From the NCBI GenBank assembly GCA_015499985.1, contig JAAAUF010000657.1, positions 9,628 through 23,680 of the forward strand: a stretch of DNA of 14,053 bases. The letters run 5' to 3'. The notes beneath the pieces were generated by a model that was given only the letters and a program-made list of their open reading frames with translations, was not told the DNA's origin and did no database searches. Of this stretch, positions 1 through 7,983 are shown piece after piece. This DNA is from Haplosporangium gracile (taxonomy: Eukaryota; Mortierellomycota; Mortierellomycetes; Mortierellales; Mortierellaceae). Position 1 is the stretch's first letter, and each line of letters begins with the position of its first letter. Both the position numbers and the translations under genes were made by a program.

Positions 1-7
1 TAAATAG
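1..7 (+). other. 3' end of an intron (splice acceptor) in the RCHY1-like gene
   Basis: The reading frame of the downstream exon meets an in-frame TAG at 5-7, immediately before the RING residues Pro-Cys-Gly-His. That TAG is best read as the AG acceptor of an intron that starts outside the window, with the exon beginning at base 8 in phase 0. The RING motif is cut in its middle at exactly this point, which supports splicing over a truncated gene. Confidence 0.7.
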
Positions 8-514
8 CCATGTGGACATTGTATTCATTCCAAGTGTCACTCGGACTATGTCAAGACTTCATACCAATGCCCCACATGCTGGAAAGCCCTCGGTGATATG
101 ACAGCGTACTATGCCAAGATCGACTCTTTGCTGGCAGAACAAAAGATGCCCCCAGAATACGCCAACATCTTTTCGATTGTCCTCTGCAACGACTGCGAGA
201 TCAAGTCGGAGGTGCCGTACCATTTCTTGTACCACAAGTGTCATAAGTGCTCGGGATACAACACCAAGGTCCTGGAGACGTTCAAGCGGGTTTCGGAGGG
301 CCAGGTACAGGTGGTTGAGAATGCGACTGCTGCTGCCGGCGCTGTTGGTACTGCGCCAGAGAACAATATTTCGGGAGGCGGAGCTTCTTCTGCAGGTGGG
401 CCTTCCTCTTCGGGAGCGAATGCTACTACGACCACGACGACAGTGACGACGGTCCATCTCCCTGAGGCACCCCGGTCACCGCTCTTGGATGGAAATGCTA
501 CCGGTGATATGTAA
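8..514 (+). CDS. CHY/RING zinc-finger E3 ubiquitin ligase, RCHY1/Pirh2-like, last exon (partial)
   Basis: This is the C-terminal 168 residues of a CHY-zinc-finger/RING protein, a family of E3 ubiquitin ligases that pass ubiquitin from an E2 to substrates. The sequence opens inside the RING with PCGHCIHSKC followed by SYQCPTCWKAL, the second half of a C3H2C3 RING. Next comes the conserved stretch MPPEYANIFSIVLCNDC, then YHKCHKCSGYNT; their two Cys-pair knuckles form the rubredoxin-like zinc ribbon that ends this family. From about residue 100 the protein becomes a disordered tail rich in Gly, Ser, Ala and Thr, with a run of six Thr, ending at TAA 512-514. The N-terminal CHY and CTCHY fingers lie upstream, outside the window. 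The gene converges on the long minus-strand gene. Family assignment is strong; orthology to a named protein is not tested. Confidence 0.9.
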   Translation, partial: PCGHCIHSKCHSDYVKTSYQCPTCWKALGDMTAYYAKIDSLLAEQKMPPEYANIFSIVLCNDCEIKSEVPYHFLYHKCHKCSGYNTKVLETFKRVSEGQVQVVENATAAAGAVGTAPENNISGGGASSAGGPSSSGANATTTTTTVTTVHLPEAPRSPLLDGNATGDM

Positions 515-583
515 CTTATAACTTTGACAGAGTAGTTATCTGTAATGCTCATGGAAGAAGTGTTCCGACCGAGTCGCAACAGC

Positions 584-589
584 AATAAA
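584..589 (+). promoter_or_regulatory. polyadenylation signal AATAAA of the RCHY1-like gene
   Basis: A perfect AATAAA lies 70 nt after the stop codon and is followed by an A-rich stretch and TATATA. It is the only canonical hexamer before the convergent gene ends, so it is the probable 3' end signal. Confidence 0.6.
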
Positions 590-656
590 AAAAATATATA
601 CCAACAAGCAAACAAAATGAAAAATAGCGCAAAAAGGTGTAGTGTTTTGTATTTTG

Positions 657-662
657 TTTATT
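657..662 (-). promoter_or_regulatory. AATAAA overlapping the stop codon of the long minus-strand gene
   Basis: Read on the minus strand, the last codons run AAA-TAA-A, so a canonical AATAAA overlaps the stop codon at 658-660. No other AATAAA is seen downstream on that strand before the convergent gene. If used, the 3'UTR would be only about 15-30 nt long. Function is inferred. Confidence 0.4.
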
Positions 663-3600
663 TTGATCTGTTGAACTTTGAAGGGACGTTCTGCTGCCAA
701 CGGATCTTTTCGACCTCGCGCTTCAGACCTGGATGGTCCTTGTACAACGAACTCCTCGAAGATGATGTGATCGCAGAGAGCTGGTCCAGGCGGAGGAGCC
801 AATCTATCAACACTTGCTTGTACAACCCCACACCCTCTACCTTCACAGTCGACTTTTTCTGACTGGTTTCGGCGTCTTCGGGGAGGGGGAGGAGTAGAGA
901 GAGTGGGCGTGGGGGCGGTGGGAGAGGGCGGGGTCTGGATTCTTGTTCGATGTCTGTTTGCTCTGCCAGGTGGGTTAACAACAGCTGGATCTGCATTGCC
1001 CATGTCGCGTCCATGCCTCCTTGCTGCTGTTGGTGCTGCTGCTGCTGGGTTTGGAAGTTCTGTTCTTGGGCTTGAAAGGGATTGGAGACTGGGCAGAGCG
1101 AGTCCATAAGCTGGAGGTTTGCGAGTCGTTTTGTCAGGAAGGAGATGTCTTGCGCCACTGGGACTGGCGCACAAGATTGTTGTTGATCTTCTTGACTGTA
1201 TTGGTTTTGGATGTAGTAGGCTTGTTCGGCGAAGGGTCTGTCGATTGAGGTTGTGGAGGCGGTTCGTTCGTGGACCCTTCTTTCGCGGTCCGAGTCTACG
1301 GTGCTGTTGTCCTGGTCCGTGAGGGATAGGGATGATGGGGAGCGGGGAGATGTAAGTGGATAGAGCTGAGGCATGCTGCTGGATTTGATGGTAGAGCTGT
1401 CTGACCATATCGAGTGTCCTGCCGCTGCTGCAGCGCGATGAGATGTGATCAGTTTGTTTCGTTGTTGTTGGACAAGCGCCCTTTCGAAAGGCCGTAGGGT
1501 ATGCTGTCGTGCTTGCTGAGAAGCCAACTGCTCATCCTCAGATCGACTTCCTGAGAAAAGGCGCGGTTTGAAATACCCCTCCACAGATCGGCTTAAGACG
1601 CGCTGACGTTCTGGCACAGCAAGTGACAATGCGGGTGAGGGGAGGGAAGGTAGCATTGTTGACGATGGTGGCGCTTGATTGTTGTAGGAAGGAGCCGAGT
1701 AATAAGAAGAAGCTCCTGATGCTCCATTAATAGAAGTCGCTCTGGCAGGTCGTGGAGAGAACGACCGTGGCATCATCGCAACAGAAGCTCCTCCTCCTGT
1801 GCATGAGGAAGGGGGTCGGGCTTGGAATAACCGATCTGGGAATGATAACGGTAACGTTTTTGAACTCGCTGAGCTTGATGAAGTCGAAGAAACAGAAGAA
1901 GCAGTTGACACGGAAGATAACGAAGAGAGGGAGGAAGAAGAGAGGGAGGAAGGGATGACGTGAGGAGTCGAGGGGGTGGACCATGTGGGAGATGGCGATG
2001 GGGAGGGGGAGGAACAGAGTGGAGAAGTTGCTGTGTTGGTGTTGGTGTTGGTGTTGGTGTTGTTGATGGGGTAGCCCATCCCCTGGAGGACTGTCGCGAC
2101 TTTGAGGGGGATAGTAACTGACATTGCGGGGATGGGTGAGGTGGCTGTACGACCTTGCTGTGAGCGGTCCTTCCAAGAGAAACCTGGATGCGTGTCGATC
2201 GAGAGCGAATCCTGTGCTAGGGACGGTGAAGTGGAGAAAGGGTAATAAGGAGAAACTGAAGTCGAGGAAGCATCGACAGTGTTGAGGGATTGGCTTCTGC
2301 GTTGGTTGCTTCGCCGGCGCATCTCTTGAGTCTTGAGAAACGCCTTTTTGTCCTCGAGTGTGATCTTTCTTGAGGGTGCTGAAATGGAAAGTGAGTTGCT
2401 TTTGGCGTTGTCGTGGTTGGTCGTAAAGGTGATAGTAGTGGTGGGTGTGTCATTATCATTATCGTTCCTGTGCTCAAATTGCTTCATCGTCATCCTACTC
2501 CTGCCCCGGAACTGGTTCCCACCACAGCTAATAGGCTGAATTCCAAACATTCCATCCTCCGACACGCCATCGCAAAGAGTCCGAGAAGCCCTCCGCTCCC
2601 TGGCAAGCACCATCAGATCGCGCATGACCGCCGGATCCTTGACCTTTGTCAGAGATGCTCTCGAGACATTAGTTCCCATGGCAGCCAAAAGTCCAGTCCT
2701 GGCTGAAGCACTCCCCTGTGCTGTTGGAATGACCTCCTCGGGTGAAAGTGTTGTGCTCCGCGATTTGTTGAACCTGTCCATCCGACCGTTCCAGATATTC
2801 TTCCTAAACGGTTGTTGATGTGTCTTTAGGATCTCCTCGGCGCCTTCGGGGTCGGGAATATTGATAGGAATGGAAGCTGTCAAGGCGATGGGCAGAGTTT
2901 CCTTTGGAGGGGTGCAGGCGGTGAGGGAGGGCGTATTCGATGTCTGACGAACCATGTTTGAATTAGGTGCATTGTGAAGGATGGCAGTCTGATACGGCGG
3001 AGGAGGAGTTTTGGGGCGTGATGAGACGATGATGGGTGAGCTGAGAATAGGAAGCGATATCTCTGTTGCCGCTGCTGCCGCTGGTGGTGGTGGTGGTGGT
3101 GGTGGTGGAGAGGGAGACGATTGCTTTGAGGATGAGTTGTTGATCGCGACTCCTGTATATGCGGAGGTTGTGTCCTGGATAGGTCGAAGGTGCTCTATCA
3201 CTGCCGATGATTCTTCTTCGCCTTCCATCTGTAGTGCAGGAAGCAGGGCAGCAGTGATGGTTGTGGTTGGCTCAGGGACAGGATCAGAATTGGTGTCCAA
3301 TTGCTGGGTCGCCTTCTTGCTGCCGACAATGCTGTTGCTGTGCTCAGCGGCAGTAGTAGGAATGATGATGGCGTCTGTGTGCTTAACAGCTGTTCCCACT
3401 CCGGCCTGATGCCCTCCTTCCCGACTCATTGCGGCTCTTCTTGCTGCTCCTGCTGATGCTGGCGATAAAGTGCTGCTGCTGGCAGCTCTTGCAATGCGCT
3501 CTCTCCTACTGCTGCTTGGCGACGTCTTTGTTGCGAGAGCACTGGCGGCAGCGGAGGGATTGGCGGCAGCAGCCAGTTTACGATGTTCTCGGTCAAGGTG

Positions 3601-4614
3601 TGGTCCCATGGTGATAGTGGTCGAAGCGACTCTGCGAGTGGTCGTAGTCGTGGTGGTAGTAATAGTTGTGGGTGACCTCGATTTCAATATTCGTGTTGTC
3701 GAAATCGATTTGGTAGTTGGTTGTGCATGTCCTCCTAGGCTAGAGATTGTCGACTTTGTTACTCGTGGAGTAGCAACACTCTCCTTGACAGTTCTTGACG
3801 ACCGTGCAGTTGCTGTCTTTGTTGAAGCATCCTTGGGAACGGCCGCAGCCTCCCGAGTCGCTGCTCCGACAGAGTACACTTGAGGGCGTGGGTTGACAAC
3901 CGTAGAGAGCGAGAACCGTGGTCTGCTCGAGATTTCAGTTGGCATCGTCGCCTTTGTGCTACCACCCGTTTCCTTGCACTTCGACCGCGCCGCTGCTACC
4001 GTTGCTGTTGCCTCTGGTGCCTGCATCACACCCCGTGCGGAGTGTGGTCCCGAACTATAATCGCTCGCAGCACTCATTCTTCCTTGGACAACTCGGCCCG
4101 TTGGGTGTTGTTTATATCTTCGATGTTGATCATCCTCCGAATCCATATCTGTCGCTGCTCCTTCTGCTGTTGTTGCTTCTGTTTCTGTTGTCCTGTTTTG
4201 TTTATGAAGACCGAGAGGGAGAGGGGAAGATGGAGGCGAGTGTGAGCTTGTCGTGGGAACAACTTGGGCGCAGGAGCCCGACTTTTGGTGTCGCTGGTGG
4301 GTATGTTGTTGCACAGGAGAGCCGTAGCCTTTGTGGTTTTGGTGTTGTTGTGGTTGTTCCTCGAACGATGTTGCGGTGGTGGTGTCTTCCCAACCCGGCT
4401 TCTTATGATGAGAAAGCATCCAACTAGACCGCTTTTTCCGTTCTGTGGTCGAAGTGATTGTTGTTGTTGATGTTGATGTTTTTTGGGGCGAAGGTCCAGG
4501 AGACAGTGAGCAGGAGGAGGATGACGATATGGATGACGAGGATGAGGAGGAGGATGAAATTCTGGGATGTTGGGCCCGGTGAGTATGAGTATGAGTAACC
4601 TTTGCACGCGTCAT
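658..4614 (-). CDS. long, largely disordered Ser/Thr/Pro-rich protein of unknown function
   Basis: This is a single open frame of 1318 codons, far too long to be chance. I do not recognise a named domain. The first ATG is at 4614 (A at -3). The frame stays open upstream to 4986, but only with a TTG start and leader-like composition, so 4614 is preferred. The protein begins with a His-Thr repeat and poly-Ser, then long Thr/Ser/Ala-rich segments, a nine-proline run near residue 505, an Asn-Thr repeat near 855, and Gln-rich stretches near the end. Between these are islands that look ordered: about 600-620 (RKNIWNGRMDRFNKS), 645-680 (DPAVMRDLMVLARERRASRT), 748-773 (LEDKKAFLKTQEMRRRSNQR), 1000-1050, and a C-terminal helical piece near 1261-1275 (YKQVLIDWLLRLDQL). 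Basic-Ser motifs such as RRSQS suggest phosphorylation by basophilic kinases. No signal peptide or membrane span is evident. A scaffold or polarity-type regulator is only a guess. Confidence 0.8.
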   Translation of the reverse strand: MTRAKVTHTHTHRAQHPRISSSSSSSSSISSSSSCSLSPGPSPQKTSTSTTTITSTTERKKRSSWMLSHHKKPGWEDTTTATSFEEQPQQHQNHKGYGSPVQQHTHQRHQKSGSCAQVVPTTSSHSPPSSPLPLGLHKQNRTTETEATTAEGAATDMDSEDDQHRRYKQHPTGRVVQGRMSAASDYSSGPHSARGVMQAPEATATVAAARSKCKETGGSTKATMPTEISSRPRFSLSTVVNPRPQVYSVGAATREAAAVPKDASTKTATARSSRTVKESVATPRVTKSTISSLGGHAQPTTKSISTTRILKSRSPTTITTTTTTTTRRVASTTITMGPHLDREHRKLAAAANPSAAASALATKTSPSSSRRERIARAASSSTLSPASAGAARRAAMSREGGHQAGVGTAVKHTDAIIIPTTAAEHSNSIVGSKKATQQLDTNSDPVPEPTTTITAALLPALQMEGEEESSAVIEHLRPIQDTTSAYTGVAINNSSSKQSSPSPPPPPPPPPAAAAATEISLPILSSPIIVSSRPKTPPPPYQTAILHNAPNSNMVRQTSNTPSLTACTPPKETLPIALTASIPINIPDPEGAEEILKTHQQPFRKNIWNGRMDRFNKSRSTTLSPEEVIPTAQGSASARTGLLAAMGTNVSRASLTKVKDPAVMRDLMVLARERRASRTLCDGVSEDGMFGIQPISCGGNQFRGRSRMTMKQFEHRNDNDNDTPTTTITFTTNHDNAKSNSLSISAPSRKITLEDKKAFLKTQEMRRRSNQRRSQSLNTVDASSTSVSPYYPFSTSPSLAQDSLSIDTHPGFSWKDRSQQGRTATSPIPAMSVTIPLKVATVLQGMGYPINNTNTNTNTNTATSPLCSSPSPSPSPTWSTPSTPHVIPSSLSSSSLSSLSSVSTASSVSSTSSSSASSKTLPLSFPDRLFQARPPSSCTGGGASVAMMPRSFSPRPARATSINGASGASSYYSAPSYNNQAPPSSTMLPSLPSPALSLAVPERQRVLSRSVEGYFKPRLFSGSRSEDEQLASQQARQHTLRPFERALVQQQRNKLITSHRAAAAAGHSIWSDSSTIKSSSMPQLYPLTSPRSPSSLSLTDQDNSTVDSDRERRVHERTASTTSIDRPFAEQAYYIQNQYSQEDQQQSCAPVPVAQDISFLTKRLANLQLMDSLCPVSNPFQAQEQNFQTQQQQHQQQQGGMDATWAMQIQLLLTHLAEQTDIEQESRPRPLPPPPRPLSLLLPLPEDAETSQKKSTVKVEGVGLYKQVLIDWLLRLDQLSAITSSSRSSLYKDHPGLKREVEKIRWQQNVPSKFNRSK
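2034..2062. repeat. hexanucleotide microsatellite (TGTTGG)n inside the long CDS
   Basis: Four perfect TGTTGG units and a partial fifth lie in frame and encode alternating Asn-Thr on the minus strand. The unit length keeps the reading frame open whatever the copy number. Confidence 0.85.
3083..3108. repeat. trinucleotide repeat (GGT)8 encoding polyproline
   Basis: Eight GGT units followed by GG give, on the minus strand, a run of nine prolines followed by an Ala run in the long disordered protein. Such tracts can bind SH3, WW or profilin modules; that role is not shown here. Confidence 0.85.
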
Positions 4615-5760
4615 AGTGTTGCTTTGTTTGTGAGTTTTGTTTGTTGGTGGTCTTGGTCCTGGTGGTGGTGGTGGTTGAAGGGGGAAAAGAAGGGTGGTGG
4701 GAAGAAGTAGGGAAGGAGAGTAGGTCGTTATCGATAGTCGTGGATGTCTTGTGGTTAATTGTGGATGGCTCGTGGTCGTTGTCGTGGTGATGGCAGTATC
4801 TCCGATGTGATCCTTCGCTTTGTTACTGCCTTTGCCAGTAGGGCAGATAGATATCGGATGGATGGGGGTACTGGGGGGTATCCTATCGCTCTTGTAGGCG
4901 AGTGTAGAGGATGAGGATGTTGCAGCTGCTGTGGTAAGAGGATTGGTTTTGGATGTCTGCTGCAATATGGCATGATAATCATGCAATCAAAAGAAGAAAA
5001 AGTAGGAGAGAAAGGCAATGTGTTGGTTAGTTAGTTCAGTGAGAAAAGGTATTGTCGAAGAAAAGTAGGAAGGAAGGAAAAGGAGTGGAGTGAACGCGGT
5101 CGTGGTAATGGTTTTAAGAAAAATGAAGGAGAGGGAGTGGGGATTGGCCCATGCGCGACCAGGGTTTTATTAGTGGGTGAAAACCGTTCCTGGAACCAAT
5201 AGGTCGTGATGATAGTGGGTGACTGACTATGGTTGTTGGTTGTACCTGGTGGATGCATTGAGGGTTGGAGGGGGAGAGGAGAGGAGAGGAATTCGAATGC
5301 GTGAAAAAGAAAAAGATGAATGACCCGGAATACAGACACAGGTCAATCAGTCCCAAAAGAAAGGAGTGTGTGAGAGTGAGAGGGAAGAAGGTGAATGCAA
5401 ACGAAAGCTAGCTCGAGCAAACTGAATGAAAAAGAATAAAAAGAAAGAAAAGCGAAAAGAATGAGTTCGAGTAAAAAAAAACTACAAATTGCGAAATACG
5501 AAAGAGAGGGCATAGAGTAGGTGTTACAGACTGGAACGAGGGTCCGTTTTTTTCTCAAGGATACAAAAAGAGGGTAAAAGGGGAAAGGGGGAAGAAAGAG
5601 AAAGAGGAAGACGAAGTAAAGAGTAAAAAAAAAAAAATGAGGAGAAATGAGGACGTACAGGCATCGGGTATATTACTGGCCTGAAGCAGGACCATTGAAA
5701 GAGCAATGCTGATTTTGACGGCAAGGCAGTTAGCATGTGTATGTTAATGTCCAGAGCTCA
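4615..5760 (-). promoter_or_regulatory. leader/promoter region of the long gene, strongly purine/pyrimidine skewed
   Basis: No gene is supportable here. On the gene's sense (minus) strand the stretch is rich in C and T, and 5040-5640 is very purine-rich on the plus strand (runs such as gaaaagaaggaagga). This is common in fungal promoters and leaders. The open frames in it lack ATG starts or are low-complexity translations of the skew. ATGs on the minus strand at 4982, 4973 and 5152 could head upstream ORFs if transcription starts that far out; the one from 4982 runs to 4755. The start site cannot be fixed from sequence. Confidence 0.4.
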
Positions 5761-7216
5761 CACAATTGAAAGAGAGAGGACTTCAAGACAATACGATACA
5801 ATAGTCCATAAACCTCGCTTTTGATACAGAAATAGGAAAACAATGTTCGCCCCCGCGCCTATGGCTCTTCAGGAGTCGGATCAGACCTGGGGCTACTTTT
5901 TTGCATTCACTCTCAAGAACAGAGCAGTTATTGTCTCAGCTCGCACCTCTCTCTCAATAGACTATAAACTATGAAAAAATATAGAGGAGCGTTAGAGCTC
6001 ATTCTCTCTTCATTCAATCATTTAGAGATATATGTTTCCAATGCTCTCTCTCTCTCTCTCAACTTCATCTGACACTCGCCATCTTCTTATTGACCTTTTG
6101 TTTTCTATTTTCAACCCCACGCTTTTGCTCAATAGCTGCCAACAAGCTATGCATGCCTAGATGTGTACTCCATGGTCTAAATTGAATCGATCAAACGAAT
6201 GTTTCACAACCTCAATGCTGCCCCAACCCCAACCCATAATCCTCTTTGACTGTCTACCTCCCTTATTCTCTTCTCCTCCTTCGTCTGCCTTCAGTGCCTC
6301 TTCTTCTCTTCCTCTTACACTCTCTCTCTCTGTCTCGCTATCGCAATTCGCTCTCACATTTGGTCGCAACGGAAGAAAAGGGTACAGTACATAAATACGA
6401 TTTTGGACCACCACGGCGCAGCATGCATGCCAGATGCCAGTCAAACAAGCAAAGGGGTTGAGATCGTTCGTTCGTTGACGTTGACGTCGTGTCTTATTTC
6501 TGATGCTTTGATGATTTGCCAACCAGGCCCCCCTCCCTTCCCTTCCCCCCACAAGAATGCAGAGACCACCCGCTCGGTCCCTTTCTTGTTAATTTACAAA
6601 AATATATGCATATAGTAAAACACACCATAAAGAAAAGGTCTCATAACAAAACAAGGAGGTATACATTTCCCTTCATTAACAGTTATGATAAGAGATAGAA
6701 GCCTTTTTCTCACAAGAGGGGTCGGTGGGATGAGAAGGAGAGAGAAGGGACTGGTAGGCAAGCTACCCTCGCGCTCTTATTCGCCGTTTTTTTTTTGTCT
6801 AGGGAATCCAGGAGGAGGAGGAGTAAGTGGAAGGAGGGAAGGGAGTAGGGAGTGGCGATAAAAAAGCGATGGCAAAAATAAGAAAAAAAAAAAGCAGGGA
6901 GGAACCACAGTTGGGCGGGATAGTCGTCAGCCAGGCAGCTATCCCTGTGGGTACACACCGCGCCTTTCCCTGTCTTCTCGCTCTTTGCCTTAGTCCCCTT
7001 TGTCACCCTTTGCGTTCTCTCCATTCTAGCACTGTTGGTGGTCTTCTAGGCATGGGTATGGGTTGGAGAAGAGGCGACGTTTGGAGTGAGTGGAGCAAGG
7101 ACGAGGAAGCATTTAAAGAAACAAATCAAAGATGAAAAGATACGCCACCAACCCATATGCGTGTGGAAATGCGGGCCAGCAGTGGAGTCTCACACTCCCC
7201 AGCCCACATTGACAAG
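5761..7216. other. intergenic region with no supportable gene
   Basis: About 1.45 kb holds only short, low-complexity open frames on both strands, dominated by CT-rich text and by GA-rich text near 6720-6900. There is a short AT-rich block at 6590-6690 and poly-A or poly-T runs near 6785-6795 and 6880-6893. I find no tRNA, no recognisable domain, and no terminal repeats of a mobile element. It probably contains the distal promoter parts of the two divergent flanking genes. Confidence 0.5.
6044..6060. repeat. (CT)n microsatellite
   Basis: Seventeen bases of perfect alternating C and T lie in a wider CT-rich intergenic stretch. Confidence 0.9.
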
Positions 7217-7223
7217 AATAAAA
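7217..7223 (+). promoter_or_regulatory. TATA-like element (AATAAAA) before the short F-box-like gene
   Basis: AATAAAA is followed by a CT-rich stretch that could hold the transcription start, about 110-140 nt before the ATG at 7361. No ATG lies between this element and 7361, which fits a scanning leader. The assignment is positional only. Confidence 0.35.
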
Positions 7224-7360
7224 CGACGCGCGCTTCCTCACTTTTTGAACCGACATCTCTTTTTCCATCCGCGGTCATCCCTGCTGGAATTGTGATCAAC
7301 CCATCCTTTCCTCTCCCCTCTCTTTTCATTTCTTCCGTGCATTCATCCAAAAGCACTCGA

Positions 7361-7753
7361 ATGTCAATCTCACTGCCTCCAGAGATCCTCGAGAAGATTG
7401 ATCCCATCATCACTCGCATCACAGAAACAGCAGACCCCATCCAAATACGATGCTACAACATCCCAATCCCCAACAGTCTCTCCTTCTCACTCGTCTCGGG
7501 AGTCCACGAACTGTCTACCCTATATCGACTGGACGCATTTGGGTTCAAGGCTGTGAACCATAAAATCGGAGAGGAGGAGCTGCAATGGATGGCGATGCAT
7601 TGGAAGGGGTTGGAGACTGTGTATGGTCTGGTTGCATATGTGGATGGGGTTCTGCGTGATAAGAAGGCAGATGAACTGGGGAGGCGGTTGAAGGAGTTGG
7701 TGTCTGGGGTTGAGTGGGGTGTCTTTCGGTACTCTGATAGCTATAATGATTGA
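7361..7753 (+). CDS. short F-box/LRR-family protein, apparently lacking the central repeats
   Basis: This is a 130-residue frame. It starts with MSISLPPEILEKI, which resembles the opening of an F-box (LPPEI followed by a hydrophobic helix). From about residue 38 it reads PIPNSLSFSLVSG, then LDAFGFKAVNHKIG and EEELQWMAMHWKGLETVYGL. From memory, this pattern is close to the C-terminal end of the large F-box/LRR proteins of Mortierella-type fungi. Full-length members have several hundred residues of leucine-rich repeats between these two ends, and here they are absent. The frame is also open upstream to an ATG at 7157, but that part reads like a pyrimidine-rich leader and the 7157 ATG has poor context, so 7361 is preferred although its own context is weak (C at -3). 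It could be a relic, an internally deleted paralogue, or a small functional protein. It converges on the full F-box gene at 7984-9999. Confidence 0.55.
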   Translation: MSISLPPEILEKIDPIITRITETADPIQIRCYNIPIPNSLSFSLVSGVHELSTLYRLDAFGFKAVNHKIGEEELQWMAMHWKGLETVYGLVAYVDGVLRDKKADELGRRLKELVSGVEWGVFRYSDSYND

Positions 7754-7905
7754 TGTATGAGGCTTTTTTTTTTCTTTGTTGGTTGTTTTCGTAGTTGAAG
7801 TTGTTTGTGTCTGTCGTTTTCTTTTTCTTTATTTTTTCGGTTGTGAAATGTGAGACCTTGCATGCATTACCCCGTACACAACATGTGAAATGAAAAAAGT
7901 AAACA

Positions 7906-7911
7906 ATTAAA
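7906..7911 (+). promoter_or_regulatory. possible polyadenylation signal ATTAAA
   Basis: This common AATAAA variant lies about 150 nt after the stop of the short F-box-like gene, in AT-rich text. It is the best plus-strand candidate before the next gene. Confidence 0.35.
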
Positions 7912-7959
7912 GTTGAAAATCAAAACAAACGCTCAATATTGAATATCTTTTTTCTTGCA

Positions 7960-7965
7960 TTTATT
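7960..7965 (-). promoter_or_regulatory. polyadenylation signal AATAAA of the F-box gene
   Basis: A canonical hexamer on the minus strand lies about 20 nt downstream of the F-box stop codon (7984-7986). A second minus-strand AATAAA lies further on, near 7828, inside the plus-strand gene's 3' region. Confidence 0.5.
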
Positions 7966-7983
7966 CCTTATCGGTTGCGATAT

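Noticed and set aside
4755..4982. 75-codon minus-strand upstream ORF before the long gene
   Set aside because: It has an ATG, but in poor context (T at -3), and the transcription start is unknown, so its presence in the mRNA cannot be supported. Its sequence looks like a frame shadow of the skewed leader.
4615..4986. N-terminal extension of 124 residues to the long disordered protein
   Set aside because: The frame is open but has no ATG; it would begin at a TTG. Composition is that of a CT-rich leader. The first ATG, at 4614, has a good context. A spliced upstream exon cannot be excluded.
5843..5971. Small plus-strand ORF of about 42 codons (starts MFAPAPMALQES)
   Set aside because: Normal-looking composition but too short, with no recognisable motif and no promoter or poly(A) signal that I can tie to it.
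6710..7024. Minus-strand ORF of 104 aa with an ATG and a hydrophobic FFF-rich middle
   Set aside because: Low-complexity ends reflect the GA-rich DNA; no family resemblance and no convincing start context. Judged chance.
7157..7360. Upstream in-frame extension of the short F-box-like protein
   Set aside because: The ATG at 7157 has C at -3, a TATA-like element lies inside the extension at 7217, and the translation reads like a CT-rich leader.
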